Assembly (NCBI GenBank): GCA_026210745.1
Contig: CP110631.1
Coordinates: 2,666,001-2,730,000, forward strand
DNA: 64,000 nucleotides
Direction of reading: 5' to 3'
DNA from: Exobasidium rhododendri
Lineage: Eukaryota; Basidiomycota; Exobasidiomycetes; Exobasidiales; Exobasidiaceae
Below, one piece after another: positions 9,683 through 21,850 of the stretch. The notes beneath the pieces are model-generated. The model was not told the origin of the DNA. It was given only the letters and a program-made list of their open reading frames with translations, and did not search any database. Position 1 is the stretch's first letter. The number at the start of each line of letters is the position of its first letter. The translations under genes and the position numbers were made by a program.

Positions 9683-12600
9683 CTAGAAGGGGGCGTAGTT
9701 ATTTTGATAGGCGCCATTGCCTTGATGAGAAGGTATAGCTGCTCCAAATCCTTGCTGCATCGGATAGCCGTGAGAGGTCGGATAGCCAAGTTGAGGGCTA
9801 GCAGCGTGCGTGGAAGGACCACGGTTGTAGGAGCTCAATCCACCTCCGCCGTTGTCGTACATGTTATTAGCAGAGGGATGGTGACCGCCACCACCTTGTT
9901 GAGAGGGATACGGGCGATTGGGAGTCATGCCAGAATTTTGGTACATGTTTGGAGGTGGTAGTGGAGACCCACTGCCCATAGTTTGACGAGGTGGGTAGTT
10001 TCGGTTGCCGCCCGATTGATGGTGCTGTTGGTTGCCTACGTGAATGGCGGCATTGTTGTAGGGACTTCCCATGCCAGGATAGCCTTCCCCTAGAACACCG
10101 CCGCCGCCACCACCACCACCACCACCACCGTTGTTGCCCGCTGATGGTCCTTGTCGCTGAGCAATGGCAGCCATCGCTTGCAGTTGATGTTGGTGAGCAG
10201 CTTGCAAAAGACTGTACGGCATGCTAGTGGGTGGTCCTCCACCGCCCATGTCAATGTTGTCTCTCTGCAGTTTGCTTTGAATTCGCTTTCCATATGGCGT
10301 GTTGCGAATCATGGGCAAGATCGGCTTGATGCACTCCACTAGTTGCATACGTTGAACCGGGTCAGCATAATCTAGACTGGTTTGGACGACGTAATTGGCA
10401 AACGAATCTCGCAGCAACTTTTCCAACTTGGTCCGATTGAGCAATTCTTCGATCAAGTTCTTGCGCAGCCCTGGTTCCGAGACACGGATGCACTTCTCAA
10501 TCACGTTGGAACTGAACTTCTGCACAGACAGCAAGCAGACGCTTCCTACAAACTGTCGGATGACGGCATCGCTGAATCGGGCATCGTTCAAGTCGAGAAT
10601 GTACTGCACGACGTAATTGCCAAACGGATCTTGCACCAACGTCAGAGCGTTGTACGTGATCTCTTGGACGAGCTGCATACGTTGCTTGTCGGAAGCATGA
10701 TCAATGCAACGTTGCAAGACACAACAACCGTGTCGATGGGTAGCCACTTCAACACAGTGAGCAGCGACGGCGTTGTAGATGAACTGATTGTCCTCCGCTC
10801 CTAGTCGGTTCAGGCACTTTTGGATGACGTGATTTCCATTCAAGTCCTTGATCAACGTCACCACGTTCATACTGAGCGCGACGATGATGGAGTGGATCTG
10901 TCGATTCGTCGACAGGAAGTCAATCGTCTTCTGAACGGCTCGCGTTCCGTGCATGTTGAGAGAGATACCGACGAGATCAGGTGCCACAGATTCTACAATA
11001 AGATTGCGTTGCTCATCCGTGCAGTACTCCAGCATCTTCTGACAGAGGTAATTACCAAACGGATCCGTCATAAGCTCGGCAAAATGGCTAAACGTCTCCG
11101 TAAAGATGATGTCGCGATATGACGGAACCCCTTCCTCCAACTTCTTCTGAAGGTATCGACAGCCGTGTTGGTCTTTGCAAAGAGCAAAGATCTCTCCTTG
11201 AAGATCCTCCAAGGGCGTGTTGGTATCCAATTCCCCCTTTCGAGGCGTCTTGTTTCCATTGATGACGACTCCGCCGCCGCCGTCGCTACCACCACTACCA
11301 AGAGAAGGTCCAAAGGTAGACGTGGAACTAGCGAAAGCTCCACCTTGTTGCTGCTGTTGCTGTTGCTGCTGCTGCTTGCTAGCGGCATTCGAAGCAGGGG
11401 AGGCAAAGGCTTCAAAGTAAGCAGAGGGTGAACGACTCGTGTAGTCTGCGCTACTGGCTCGATTGTCAAAGCCGGCACCGTAAGGCGTGAAGCCTCGTTG
11501 AGGAGTGGCGACAGGAGCATTACCGCGAGCATTTGCTCCTTCATTGTTGAAGCTGTCAATGGCAAAGCTTGGAAAACCGGATTCGTTGCGATCTTGCTGT
11601 TGATGTTGCTGTTGATGACGCTGCTGCTGCTGCTGCTGCTGCTGTTGTCTCTTCTGCTCTCCTCGCATCTCATCTTCTACTTCTCGGTCATTGAATCCCT
11701 GCGAAAGTCGATGAGGTGCTTGTTGAGCAGTGAATCGAGCATTTGTAGCACTCTTGGGCAATTGAGAATCGTTGCTGCCACGACTTTGACGACCAGAAGA
11801 GACAGGTGTACCAGGCGCGGTGGTTAGTTGCGCTCCTCCTTTACCGATATTGCCTTGATCCGATGGCAATCGGGGCGAGTTGCGCTCCGATCTTCCTCGT
11901 CGATCATCGTTGAACCGATCGAATCGTTCAGTAGCAATAGTCATTTGACGAGCAGCTTCTCCTCCTGCTCCCCCTCCTCGCTGGTCTCCGTCACGACCTA
12001 TAAATTGCGGCCATTCAGACACGTTGTTATTGGTGGTGTTGTTGTTTTGCGAGTCACCGTTGCTTCGAGGAAAGCGAGGAGGTGTCTGAGAGAGAGGAGC
12101 CAAATCCAAGGCAGCCGAGGAAGCAGACAGCTGCGAAGAAAGGGGGCCGGGGGGGGGGGGGGGGTTGCGAAGGGATGCAAGGTGTAAGAAGACATGGAGA
12201 AGAAGAAGGCTTCAAACTTACTCCGATACTCACCATGCCTGGATGACTGTCTCTTCGAATGAGAACAGGAAAGCTATTGTCGTCCTCACGAAGGTTGTAC
12301 TTTTTCACAAACGCAGAATCATCCGCTTCCAATTCGTCATCATCGAACAAGAAACGTTCATTGAAGACGGGAGTCATTCCACTCTCTCCAGTCGCATTCG
12401 TACCATTGTTTCCCAGTCCGTTTTCAAGGTTGGATCGATTCAGTTGACGATGCAGAGCACTTTGTTGTCCTGTGCCATTGCCTGATGAAGGAGGTTGAGG
12501 GGACGCCTTTCCTCCTACTGCAGCACCAGAAGATGCTGCGGGCAGGCCGCCCTTGTTAAGGCCGGTTCCAATTGAGATCTTGTCAAAGGAATTTGTCAAA

Positions 12601-13222
12601 CCACTCAGATTGTCGTTCACGCTCCGTCGACCAGCTGCCAGTCGCTCTTGATCCTCATCCCCAGCTGCTTCGCTCGTCCTTCGAGATCCAGAGACGGTCC
12701 GAGAAGATTGATTGGGCGCTAAGCCAGGCACATTACTTCCATTGAGACCTTCCTCCGGTGGTCTGCGTTGAGAGTCATCATTCAAGCCAGAGCCTTGAGG
12801 CGGTACGACGGTTGGATAATGAGTGAAAGACTTGGTACCGAAAGAAGGCGTTGATGGAGAGGAAGACACTGCTACACCAGAGTCCATGCCAACTTGGATT
12901 TGTTGGTGTTGCTGCCCTTCCGTGGCGTGGCCAGTAGAGGAAGAATCGGTTTCAATCTGCTGCTCTGACATACTCTTGGCGTTCTTCGGTCGAAAACTTT
13001 GCTGAAAAGTGAAGAGAGGAGAGAGGGGCCCAGAATGAGCTTCTGTCTCGGATACGACCCGTTGTGTGCACTTACTTCTTTGATCTGAGCAGAACTCTCT
13101 AAAGGAGCAGGTACCGTGTTTCCGATAGACTGAAAAGGTCGATTGTTCTGTGAGTCCACTCGTCCCGAGCGTTCGTTGCTGTCAGTACTTTTCAATTGAG
13201 TCGATTGGCCAAGTACATCCAT
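9683..13222 (-). CDS. Pumilio-family (PUF) RNA-binding protein, Puf4-like
   Basis: PUF proteins bind UGUA-containing 3' UTR elements and repress or localise mRNAs in the cytoplasm. Exons 13222-13076, 13001-12234 and 12130-9683 give 1120 aa. Eight PUF repeats span about residues 600-930. The recognition cores in order are CRYLQ, NYLCQ, TRAVQ, NHVIQ, CCVLQ, NYVVQ, SNVIE and NYVVQ, which by the PUF code predicts a UGUAUAUA-like target (repeat 8 to 1). The wording around repeats (LNGNHVIQKCL, RHGCCVLQRC, DPFGNYVVQY) is closest to Puf4/pumilio. The long flanks are low complexity: several polyglutamine runs encoded by CAG/CAA, an Asn/Gly/Pro-rich C-terminus. Intron 2 carries a 16-base C run (sense strand) before its acceptor. 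Start chosen at the first ATG of an exon spliced in frame to the rest. Confidence 0.92.
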
Positions 13223-15259
13223 AAACAGAGCTATCGAGAAGGAAGAGACACAGAAAGCAATTGATTCTTTATCCTAGTATCAAATGCTGCTTGACCTTTC
13301 TGGATCCGATTGTGTAGATCCGGCGTCCGATTGTGGTGGATTGTGAGATCGATGGCACTTTCCTGCAATAATTTCTTCTCGTTGCAAAGGGGCTATGTTC
13401 CTTTTGCGGATCGTTTGCGGGAATATTCACTAATATACTACGATTGTACAGATGAAGTTTGATACTGAAACAAGTTGGAAGACGTCCTTCGTCCTTTCCC
13501 GGAAGCTTTGAATGACGTTACTGGTGTTGGTAGCAGATGATGTGAAGGTGCTTGGATGAGATAAACACAACTTGGACGGATTGATGCTTCAATGTCAAGT
13601 GAACGACCCAAGAAGACTTCTAATGGTGAATGAGGAGGGTGATCGGGGGGAGAGGTCAGCGTGAAAAGTCAAGGCATTGTTGATATCATGTCCTCTCCAC
13701 TCACAGTACAGTACACGTTCCAATGGACTAAAGAGATGTTTTGTACACTGAGCAATCGAAACTACTGCCGAAAATTGATTGTCGGATGTTCGATGAGGAT
13801 GCCTGAGTTGTACAACACAATGATGACGACGAGAAAAAGGAAAGGAGAATAATAAGAGCGGGAATCGAGGTGATGCGTGGATGTAAGACGAAGGCAGAAG
13901 ACGACGATGAGCAAGTGGTGATTGCTATGTCGTCTCTACCAAGATTACCCTTGCACTGATCGGTTCGAGGGTGAAGGAGTGAAGCGAGAGAGGAGGATTT
14001 CGACTCTTGATCGAATACGAATCGATGTAGGAAGGAGGTGGAAAAGCCGCGCTAGGAATGAAACGTGACAATCGAGATCGGAGGGGGAAGGAATACGTAG
14101 CAGCACGTAGTAGTAGTGCTCGGAGCGTAGTAGGCGAGAGGGGGGGGGGTACAGGCTAAACACCTGAAGTCGTCCAATCTCGAGCTCCTTCTCACTTTGA
14201 TTCTTTCTACTACCGAAGAAGATAGCTGAAATTGTCAAACAGATAATGTCAAGCCTGCTGTGTGATCCCAGGAGGACTCTATGCTTTTGCAATCCAGACT
14301 TAGGGTGAAGTTTTGCATCTCCTTGCTTGTCAATGCGCTTTTTGGGCTTTGCGAAGATGTGCCTTTCTTTTCCTTTTCTTTTTCCTTTCCTCCGCTTGGC
14401 CTCTTTTTCTGCGAGAATAATCGTACAGTAAATCAATTTGCAGGGTCAGTACAGGTACGTCTTCTAATCTCGCCAATTCGATACCTTGTGAGGCCAGATC
14501 ACCCATCCCTACTTCCCCATAGTAATCGGTAGCAAAACCAATTTCAAATCCTGTTACGTGTCAGCCACGTTATCCTAGTCTTTCTAAGGAAAGATTCACC
14601 TGTTTGTATACGCTTCGGCAAAAGAGGAAAGGGTTGAAGATTTCTGGCCTAGGACTTCCTTATTTTAAAAATCCAAAAGAATAGGATATCGTACCTCCAC
14701 TCGAAGCCACCGTGCACTAAATTTGATTATTATTGCTGCTCAGAATGAGGATCATAAAAGCGAAAAGACAAAGCTTTAATCGTGCAGTCTAATGACTAGA
14801 TATAGTAACATCATCGATCCTGGCTGGTCATCAGCGCAACAAGAATGCGGATGGAGAAAGTTGGCGTCACTGGTCATTGTATCGATAGCTGTATATCGTT
14901 TGGCAGGTGGGCTGCATTTGCATGCTTGGGGTAGGAGCAACACGTGTGCGGATGCATGTCTAGAGGAGGTACGCTTCCCTTCGACAGGGTCAGACTTCCA
15001 TCAAATGGGCTATGCTCAAGCAACTTTCTATTCTCAGTGTCCAAGATCACAGATATTGATGAGAGACAGGGGGATGGGAGCGAGATGACTAGGAATATAA
15101 GAGTACAAGCGAAGGGATGTGACTTGCGAGAGAGAGAGAGAGTGTGTGTGTATGGGAAATATGCCGTCGTACGATGTGTGTGTGTGTGTGTGTGTGTGCA
15201 AAGATTGAAGACATCAGGCAGCCTCATGAAGCATGAGCGCTTGCGGTGTGTTTGAGCGT
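13223..15259. other. Long intergenic / probable PUF 5' leader
   Basis: About 2.0 kb between the PUF start and the chitin synthase stop. Open frames here are low-complexity and show no family motif. The span probably contains the PUF promoter and a long 5' UTR, possibly with introns, plus the chitin synthase 3' UTR. It includes a G-run near 14140 and a TG microsatellite at 15175-15198. Confidence 0.4.
15175..15198. repeat. (TG)12 microsatellite
   Basis: Twelve uninterrupted TG units, preceded at 15128-15150 by a GA-rich and a short GT-rich tract. Simple repeat downstream of the chitin synthase stop. Confidence 0.9.
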
Positions 15260-18200
15260 CTATTGAGTGCGTCCATGAGTATTCCGACCTGCCCGATAGC
15301 CTCCTAAAGGATCGCCGCCGGTGAAATGTTGCGTGCCAGAACTGCGATTCCGAGTGTGTTGTTGCTGACTAGAGTTGTTCATGCCGACAGCAGTGGACGT
15401 GCCCCTCTCTCGACTGTACGCAGGGTTTTGTAGCGGGTCACGCTCTTGGCCACGTAGCAGCAGTACATCTTCGCTGTAGGCTGGACTTGGTGTGCGGTCG
15501 ATGTAGTTGCCTGCCGTAAGGGAGAGAGAGGGGGGCCCTTGTAGAGTAGAATTAGGTGTGGAAGGGGGAAAGCGCGATGCACTAGGTGAATGTTGCTGAA
15601 GGGAAGCATAGTTGCTGGCATTGTTAAAAGATGCGTTGTGTAGCTGCGGTGGTCTTGGTTGAGGAACAGCGCTGCCATTCGACCAAGGAGAGGGAATCTT
15701 CGGCACAGCAGGTGCATTACTGTGTTTGTTTTGATAGTTGATGCTTCTTCTGGCATTCAAAGCGCTAGGTGGTAGCGGCAGTCCCACGCCTGTGACGTTA
15801 GTAGTCTGTATGATTGCTGACTTGCCGCCGTCTTCCGCCCAACCCTGTGACAACATCTTTTCCATGTCATCATGCTCTACAATCACTTCCTGCCCATCTG
15901 CCCAGACACTGTGTCGCACAATAGCTAAGGGAGGTGGAGCTTCTTCGTTGAAGGTACCGATATGAGGGCCCCAGAGGTCTTCATCTTCATGGCTACCGGA
16001 ATAGTTGCTCAAGCTGTCACTGTCATCTCTTGCGCCCAGTGTTTGTTGAAGATACGGTGGATTTTTGTTCGCCCGGTTGAGGGACAGTGCATCATTGCTG
16101 TCATTATGGAAGCCTGAGCCAAATTGTCTTTCCAACTCCTTCCTTCTCTTCTCCTCGCGGGCTTGCCTCTTCAGTCTCGATCTCTCCCAGTCTTCCCATC
16201 GACGCAGAGGTACACTGGCAGCAGCAAAGACCCCTTCGCTTTCACCGTGGCCTTTGTCTTTGCCCTCCCCTTCTACCTTCCTTGTCTCCCCCCATGAAAA
16301 GTCATCAAAGTGCCAGAAGCTGTAGATCGGCAGGATGAAATTCCACACCGGTAGGAAGATCAGATAGATCAGCATCCACAGAGTATAGACGACCTTTCTC
16401 GTCGCCAGTAGAATCAATAGGGCAGGCAATCCGAGGACGGCAACCAGCAAGATCAACGGTATCGCTTCCGTGAAAGTGTGAGGCGGATTGATGATGTACG
16501 AAATCGCCAAGGTGTAAGTCAAGGCAATGGCGATCGGCAAGACGGCCGTTCCGATCAGATCCATAAAGACGACAAATTGCATGGAGAAGCAAAACGTTCC
16601 ACACAAGTCGCGAACGAGGACGAGCTCCATCAAGTTGTGAATCGTGGAGTTGATCCATCTTCTCCGTTGACTCAACAACATCTTGAACGTGTGAGGGACT
16701 TCGGTACGGCACCTTGCCTGCGGTACAAAGACCATCTTTCGATTGGGGAAAGTCCGTAGTAGTAACGTGGTCAAGAAGCGATCTTCCCCAAGAAGCAGTA
16801 GATTCTTTTGATGCAGTGTCGTCACTATGCTTTGGCTGTATTCTCGTATCACTTCCGGTTTCACAATCACAGGTACCCAGTCGTCGTCACTTGGCTTCCT
16901 TGCTTTGATGCGATACATGGAGAAGCAACCGGGCAAGCAAGTCACACCACCGAAGACAGACTCAAACGCCTTGACCATGTGGTGTGAGATGAAATACTCG
17001 TACACTTGTATGGCCGTCACCCAGGAGGCTTTCTTGTTGGCAATTCTCGTCTCTCCACAGGCACCCATGATCAGATGATCCCGCATCATGCAGTTGACCA
17101 ACATGCGAACTCCCTTTGGGTAGACCATGGTGTCAGCGTCGACCATCATGCATAGTTCAAAAAAGTCCGGTGTGGCTCCCATGAGTGCATGGAACTTCCT
17201 GAAGAGGTCAAAGTCCAGGGGAGTCATTCGATCATTGTACGTCACCCTTTGCAAGAAGTTCATGAGGATCATTTGACTATCTCTCTTGCCTCGATTGCCC
17301 GGCTTGGAGTCCCCCGATTCTTCCGGCGTTCCACATTTGACCACGACGATCATTGGTGTCCGATGTCCCTGTGCTCGAGCGTAGTGTCCTGCGTACACCA
17401 TGGCCATGTTGTGTTGTTTGCTGCCCTGTCCGACACTTATGAAACTCATCGGCATAGGTGTGCCAAACCTTGCGTCGGCTTCAAGTAGACCAACGCAGAT
17501 ATCGGGTGTTGAAGACTTTTCACCCGATCCAGTTACCATTCCATCTGCTACCACAAACAGTAGCTTCTTCTGATCGGGATACTCTGTGGCCGCAAGCGAT
17601 GAAAGTGTAGTCGTGATGCCTTCTTCGCCTTCACTGTAAGCAGTCACCAAGCATACGACATAAGGCTCGTTGCCACTTGTGGCTTGCGTTGATCTGGCCA
17701 CAACACCAGTAGACAAAGATGTGGTAGACAGGTTGTCAGAATGAATCATTCGAGTTGCCTTGCCTGGCCCTGGTTTTGGTTTATTGGCCCAAGGAGCCGC
17801 TCCACTGCTGTCAACGTTGGCGATGGCGCCTTGTGGCATCTGATGATATGCCATCCGATCCGTTCCATAATCGGATGGAGTCGCACTCATCTTCCAGCTC
17901 AAGAACCAGCTAAACCAGATTGCCATGAAGAAACGAGTCAAGACGAGTGCAAGAATGACTCCCAAGGAAAGGTAGAGGAACAGATCCGCGACGAAACAGC
18001 CGGGGGTCACTTTGTTAATGAAGCCTGCCAGGTACTTTTGTTTCAAGCAGGGCACGGCATCCTTCAACGTCGTCTTGACAAAAAAGAGCCGAGTGGCGTC
18101 TTTTCCTCCGGCTTGATTCATGTTGAGTGCGATTCGTATCGCCACATCGACATCATCGGTAGGTACAGCGGTAGGATTGGCCGTCAGGTACGGCTCCATA

Positions 18201-19180
18201 TTCAAGACAGAGCCATCGATGACGATGTAGTTGGGATACGCTCCTGATCCCAGATCTTCCCAGCCATACCCAATCTTGCGTTGCGTGTCTATTATCTTGT
18301 TGGTATTGAGATTCGTCGTATTCAAGTCTCCCAAGGGACAGGAAGTCAGGCCTGTCGCAACCGCACACGTACTTGATGAAGCGTACAATCCCGTCAAGGT
18401 AGTGCAAGCTGGGTAAAAAGTGGCAGCATCCCTAGTGAACAAGGGTGTAATGTCGTATCCTGACTCGTTACCAGCTCGAGTGTACATGTTGTATCCCACC
18501 TCGTCCTTTCCAGGCAATGTTGCAGATGCTATATTATACTCGAACCCGACAATACCCACAGTACCTGAGACGACGATGGGTGTGTGTGTGTAAGAGTAGA
18601 GATCTCGTTGGGTCGAGACGACTATCTAACTCACTGTTTGGATCTTTGCCAATGCTGACCAGTTGGTTAGGTAGACTAGCAGCCGAAGCAGGACACAGAA
18701 CCTTGTTCAATCCCATTGTGATGAAGCCAACACAAGCTCCCAACATAAGAGCGAGAAAGACGAGTGCGATCCTGTCAAAAGACGACAAGAAGCGTAAGTA
18801 GAGGACAAGCTGAAATTAGTCAGTGTACTTTGCACTTACTTTTCTCTCCACGCCTGCTGGCTTCCCTTGTCTTTCAGCCCACAGCCTTTCAGGCAGAATC
18901 TCGGAGCCCAGCAGGTGATCACCTTACTGAAGATCCTCCACTTACTTCGACCAGACGCTGATCCATTCCTGCCGACCCCACTGCCTTCGGGATTGATCAA
19001 GGGAATCTGCGGTTGTCCACGCTCTGGTCTAGTCAAAGTCTTTGCTCTGGCTATCCTCGTTGGCTGACGAAGCGGTGGAGGTGCTTCAGTACGGATCGGT
19101 ATCGCCGAATCATCCGCATCACGTCGTCCTGGCCTCCGAACGAAGGACTTTGTGAAGGTGGTGTTTCTGCTTGGTGCCAT
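15260..19180 (-). CDS. Class IV chitin synthase
   Basis: Membrane glycosyltransferase (GT2) that polymerises chitin from UDP-GlcNAc at the plasma membrane; class IV is the yeast Chs3 type. Exons 19180-18840, 18771-18635 and 18564-15260 (introns 68 and 70 nt) give 1260 aa. An N-terminal cytosolic tail and a first hydrophobic helix are followed by an extracytoplasmic region with many Cys, then a membrane segment near residue 360-385. The catalytic domain shows VDADTMVYP, EDRFLT and the chitin synthase signature QRRRW near residue 790. Three or more C-terminal membrane helices follow, then a long Ser/Asn/Pro-rich tail of about 250 residues. There is no myosin motor domain, so it is not class V/VII. 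It is divergent from EMC2. Confidence 0.93.
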
Positions 19181-20154
19181 CTTTCGTGCTTTGTGGTTAT
19201 GTTACGTTGGAATGATTGCGTGTCGCCCAGCGATAGAGCGGTCAATTGTGTTGCACGATGATGTCAGAGCTGGTTGTGAAGGAGTGTGAGCCGAGAGTGT
19301 GTCCGAGGTGCAAGAGAGTGGTAGGATCAAGGTGTATTAGGAAGACGTAGCTCTTCCTCGTGAGAAGGACTTGAGAATACGAAACAAATTGGAAGTCTTG
19401 CGGTGGTGGGATGCAGGGGGCAGGCCTCCCAGTGAGCGCTTTGGATTATTCAAAGCGGCTTCGCAGGGTTATTGCTGCACCTGTCAAGAGCTGTCCTCTG
19501 AAGGGGGGAGAGACACGTCTGGAAGTGTAAAGGAGGAACAGAAATGGGAGGCGTTAAATTCGACGTGAGCGGGGCGCGCAAAGGTTTTGCAGACTGCCTG
19601 CCCAGACACCGACCTGCTTGCGTCGATCTTCAGTGGATTCAAGGTCAAGAGCAAGTTCTGTCGCCTTGCTCGTACGTTGGAAAAGACGAATGGGTTAGAG
19701 GAAGAGCCAGGGATAATGCATATGCAGGGAAAGGTCAGGGAGAATTTGGAATCGAAGGGAAAAAGGCAAGTGAAGCCGATTCCATCTAAGGAGACTAGCG
19801 CAACAACTCTTATTATGTGGCCTTCGGTCCTTCTGTCTGGATGGAACCGATACTGATAGTCGTCGCTTGGCTGCCTTCGTATTCCTCGATACCTTTACTT
19901 CTTGAATTTGTATACAGGACACTTCTATTTAGAATTGGCTTAGGAATAGAGAACGCGAAAATAAGACCAGCTCCTTGTAAATTACCTTGCTATTTGCGTG
20001 TCGTAAACCAGATTCCGACTTGAAGACACGCTATGCATCGATAGGATATAGCAATTCATTAGAAAGTCTTGCTGTGCGTGTTGCACTCTAAATCGAGCCT
20101 TTGGATCTTGGTGAGATTCTCGTCTACGACGTCACTTCGATCTCATCCTATCTG
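19181..20154. other. Divergent intergenic, chitin synthase / EMC2
   Basis: 974 bases between divergent starts, presumably two promoters. The last part (about 20110-20154) may be coding: in frame with EMC2 it encodes a YDVT tetrapeptide that is conserved in EMC2 N-termini, but there is no upstream ATG before a stop. No RNA gene recognised. Confidence 0.4.
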
Positions 20155-21338
20155 ATGGTAGGTGTCAGCGCAGGCGAAGCGATAGATTGGCTTGCGGCAC
20201 AGAGAAGGTCAGTCATGAGATGTCAATGCTAAAAGGGAGGGAACAGTCTTGCTAAATTACATATTACAGGCGACCGGATCGACAGTCGAAAAAGGTGGTC
20301 GACTATGGAGCACTTGTATTGGAAGGTGGTCATCTAGGGAGACTGGGCGATGATGTTTGGGCATTTCTCGAGCAGGTGGCCATTGCTGCTCTAGATGTGG
20401 GGAGATCGGATCTAGCAGAGGTAAGAGGGTTGTAATTTGGTATGGCGATGACAAGTCGACCAACAAGCAAGCTAAAGCTGTCAAACTCTTACCCTTGATC
20501 AGCTCTGTGTCGCTCGACTGAATACTCGATTCCCAGACTCCCCTCGTGTCGCTTCACTGCAAGGAATGCTGCTCGAATCAAGCGGAGAGCTAAGTAAAGC
20601 GCTCACTTTCTACGAAGCCATACTCCAAAAAGACGAAACAAATCTGGTGAGGGCTGTGTTCTTGAGAGATTTTTGGTTGGCTCCTACTAAGTACATACGG
20701 TTGCTCGTAGATAATCACGAAGAGGATGGTAGCTGTCCTGAAGTCCATGTCGAAGACGGATGGTCGAGGAGGAATAGACAAAGCCATAAGTACTCTCGTC
20801 AAGTACCTCGACACGTACTACGGCGATGCGGAGGCATGGCAAGAATTGGCGGCCATGTACAGTGATGCACACATGTGAGGGCGACACGGTGTTGTCACTG
20901 CATAACAAATAAGGCACTGACTGACAGTCTGCATACGCCTCCCATAATAGGTACCCTCAAGCTGCTTTTGCACTCGAGGAGTTGCTTCTGCTTGTACCTC
21001 ACAACAGCTTTTTTGTGCTCCAGTATGCAGAGACACTCTACACAGCAGGTGAGATTGCTCAATCCTACAAAGCATACCTGCGAGTGCTAGAGATGTGCGG
21101 GCTATCGACAGACGGAAAGACGGCAGAGAATACCAGGCAAGGGCCTTGGACGCGGGCTTTGTGGGGTCTCAAATTAGTCACTGCAAAGCTGCTCTCAGGT
21201 TCCAGCAAATCAGGCGAGGTGAAAGACGTGGAAGAAATCGACGCAATGGTCACCGATCTACTCCTCAACAAAGCGTATAAGGGGAACAGCTCAGGTGTAC
21301 AAAAGACTAGAGATGCGGCACGAGCACTCTTCTCATAG
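20155..21338 (+). CDS. EMC2: EMC2, ER membrane protein complex subunit 2 (TPR)
   Basis: EMC2 is the cytosolic TPR subunit of the ER membrane complex, which inserts tail-anchored and multipass proteins. Five exons: 20155-20207, 20270-20420, 20503-20646, 20711-20874 and 20951-21338, all phases consistent, 299 aa (human EMC2 is close to 297). Conserved blocks in order: VAIAALDVGRSDLAE, LNTRFPDSPRV, TFYEAILQKDETN, YYGDAEAWQELAAMY, then FALEELLLLVPHN and YAETLYTAGE. These correspond to the helical TPR repeats of the family. The start used is the first in-frame ATG, but the conserved YDVT of the family lies just upstream, so an additional 5' exon or a non-AUG start is possible. Confidence 0.88.
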
Positions 21339-21850
21339 GTCTACTACCGAACTACATGTAGCTCTAAGAGACCCTCGATGAGAAATCAGATTCCGTCCTT
21401 TTACGTCTATTTCCTCGAATAATTACCGCTGAGGAACGAGCAAGCATTGTACTGTAACTTTTTGTGGCTTGAACGCTTGCCGGTGACAAACATGATACGA
21501 GCAGATCTAGAATTGTAGACTCCCCTCCCCCTTTTCCGCCACCCTTCTGGACACCGTTACAGCGGTACTCGATGCACAAGAAGAGGTCGAGAAGGAGCGG
21601 GTGAGTGAGTGTGCCTCACGTGCGGAAAGATCAAAAATTCTCTCATAAATTTGGATTACGCTTTGAATGATTTTGGGTTGCGAAGAAGAGTGCTCACAGG
21701 CAGTAGTAGGCTGAACACTCGATCGACGTTACCCAGTTCAGGACGTTGTACTGTACAAGAGTGGGCTCCGCCCTCCACTGACTTCTTTTTCGCCTCCAAA
21801 AGACTCATCGAATACGGTCGTTGGATTCTAGATCGTAGCAGGGTGTCAAT
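21339..21850. other. Intergenic, EMC2 / TRF4-like
   Basis: 512 bases between tandem genes, with EMC2 3' UTR and the promoter of the poly(A) polymerase gene. No other coding frame or RNA was recognised. Confidence 0.4.

Noticed and set aside
11590-11650. Regular CTG/TTG repeats resembling a repeat array
   Set aside because: They encode polyglutamine in the PUF protein on the minus strand; not CRISPR and not unusual for fungi.
13945-14436. 163-residue frame on the minus strand between PUF and chitin synthase
   Set aside because: Composition is low-complexity Lys/Arg then Ser/Leu with no family motif; more likely PUF leader or promoter DNA.
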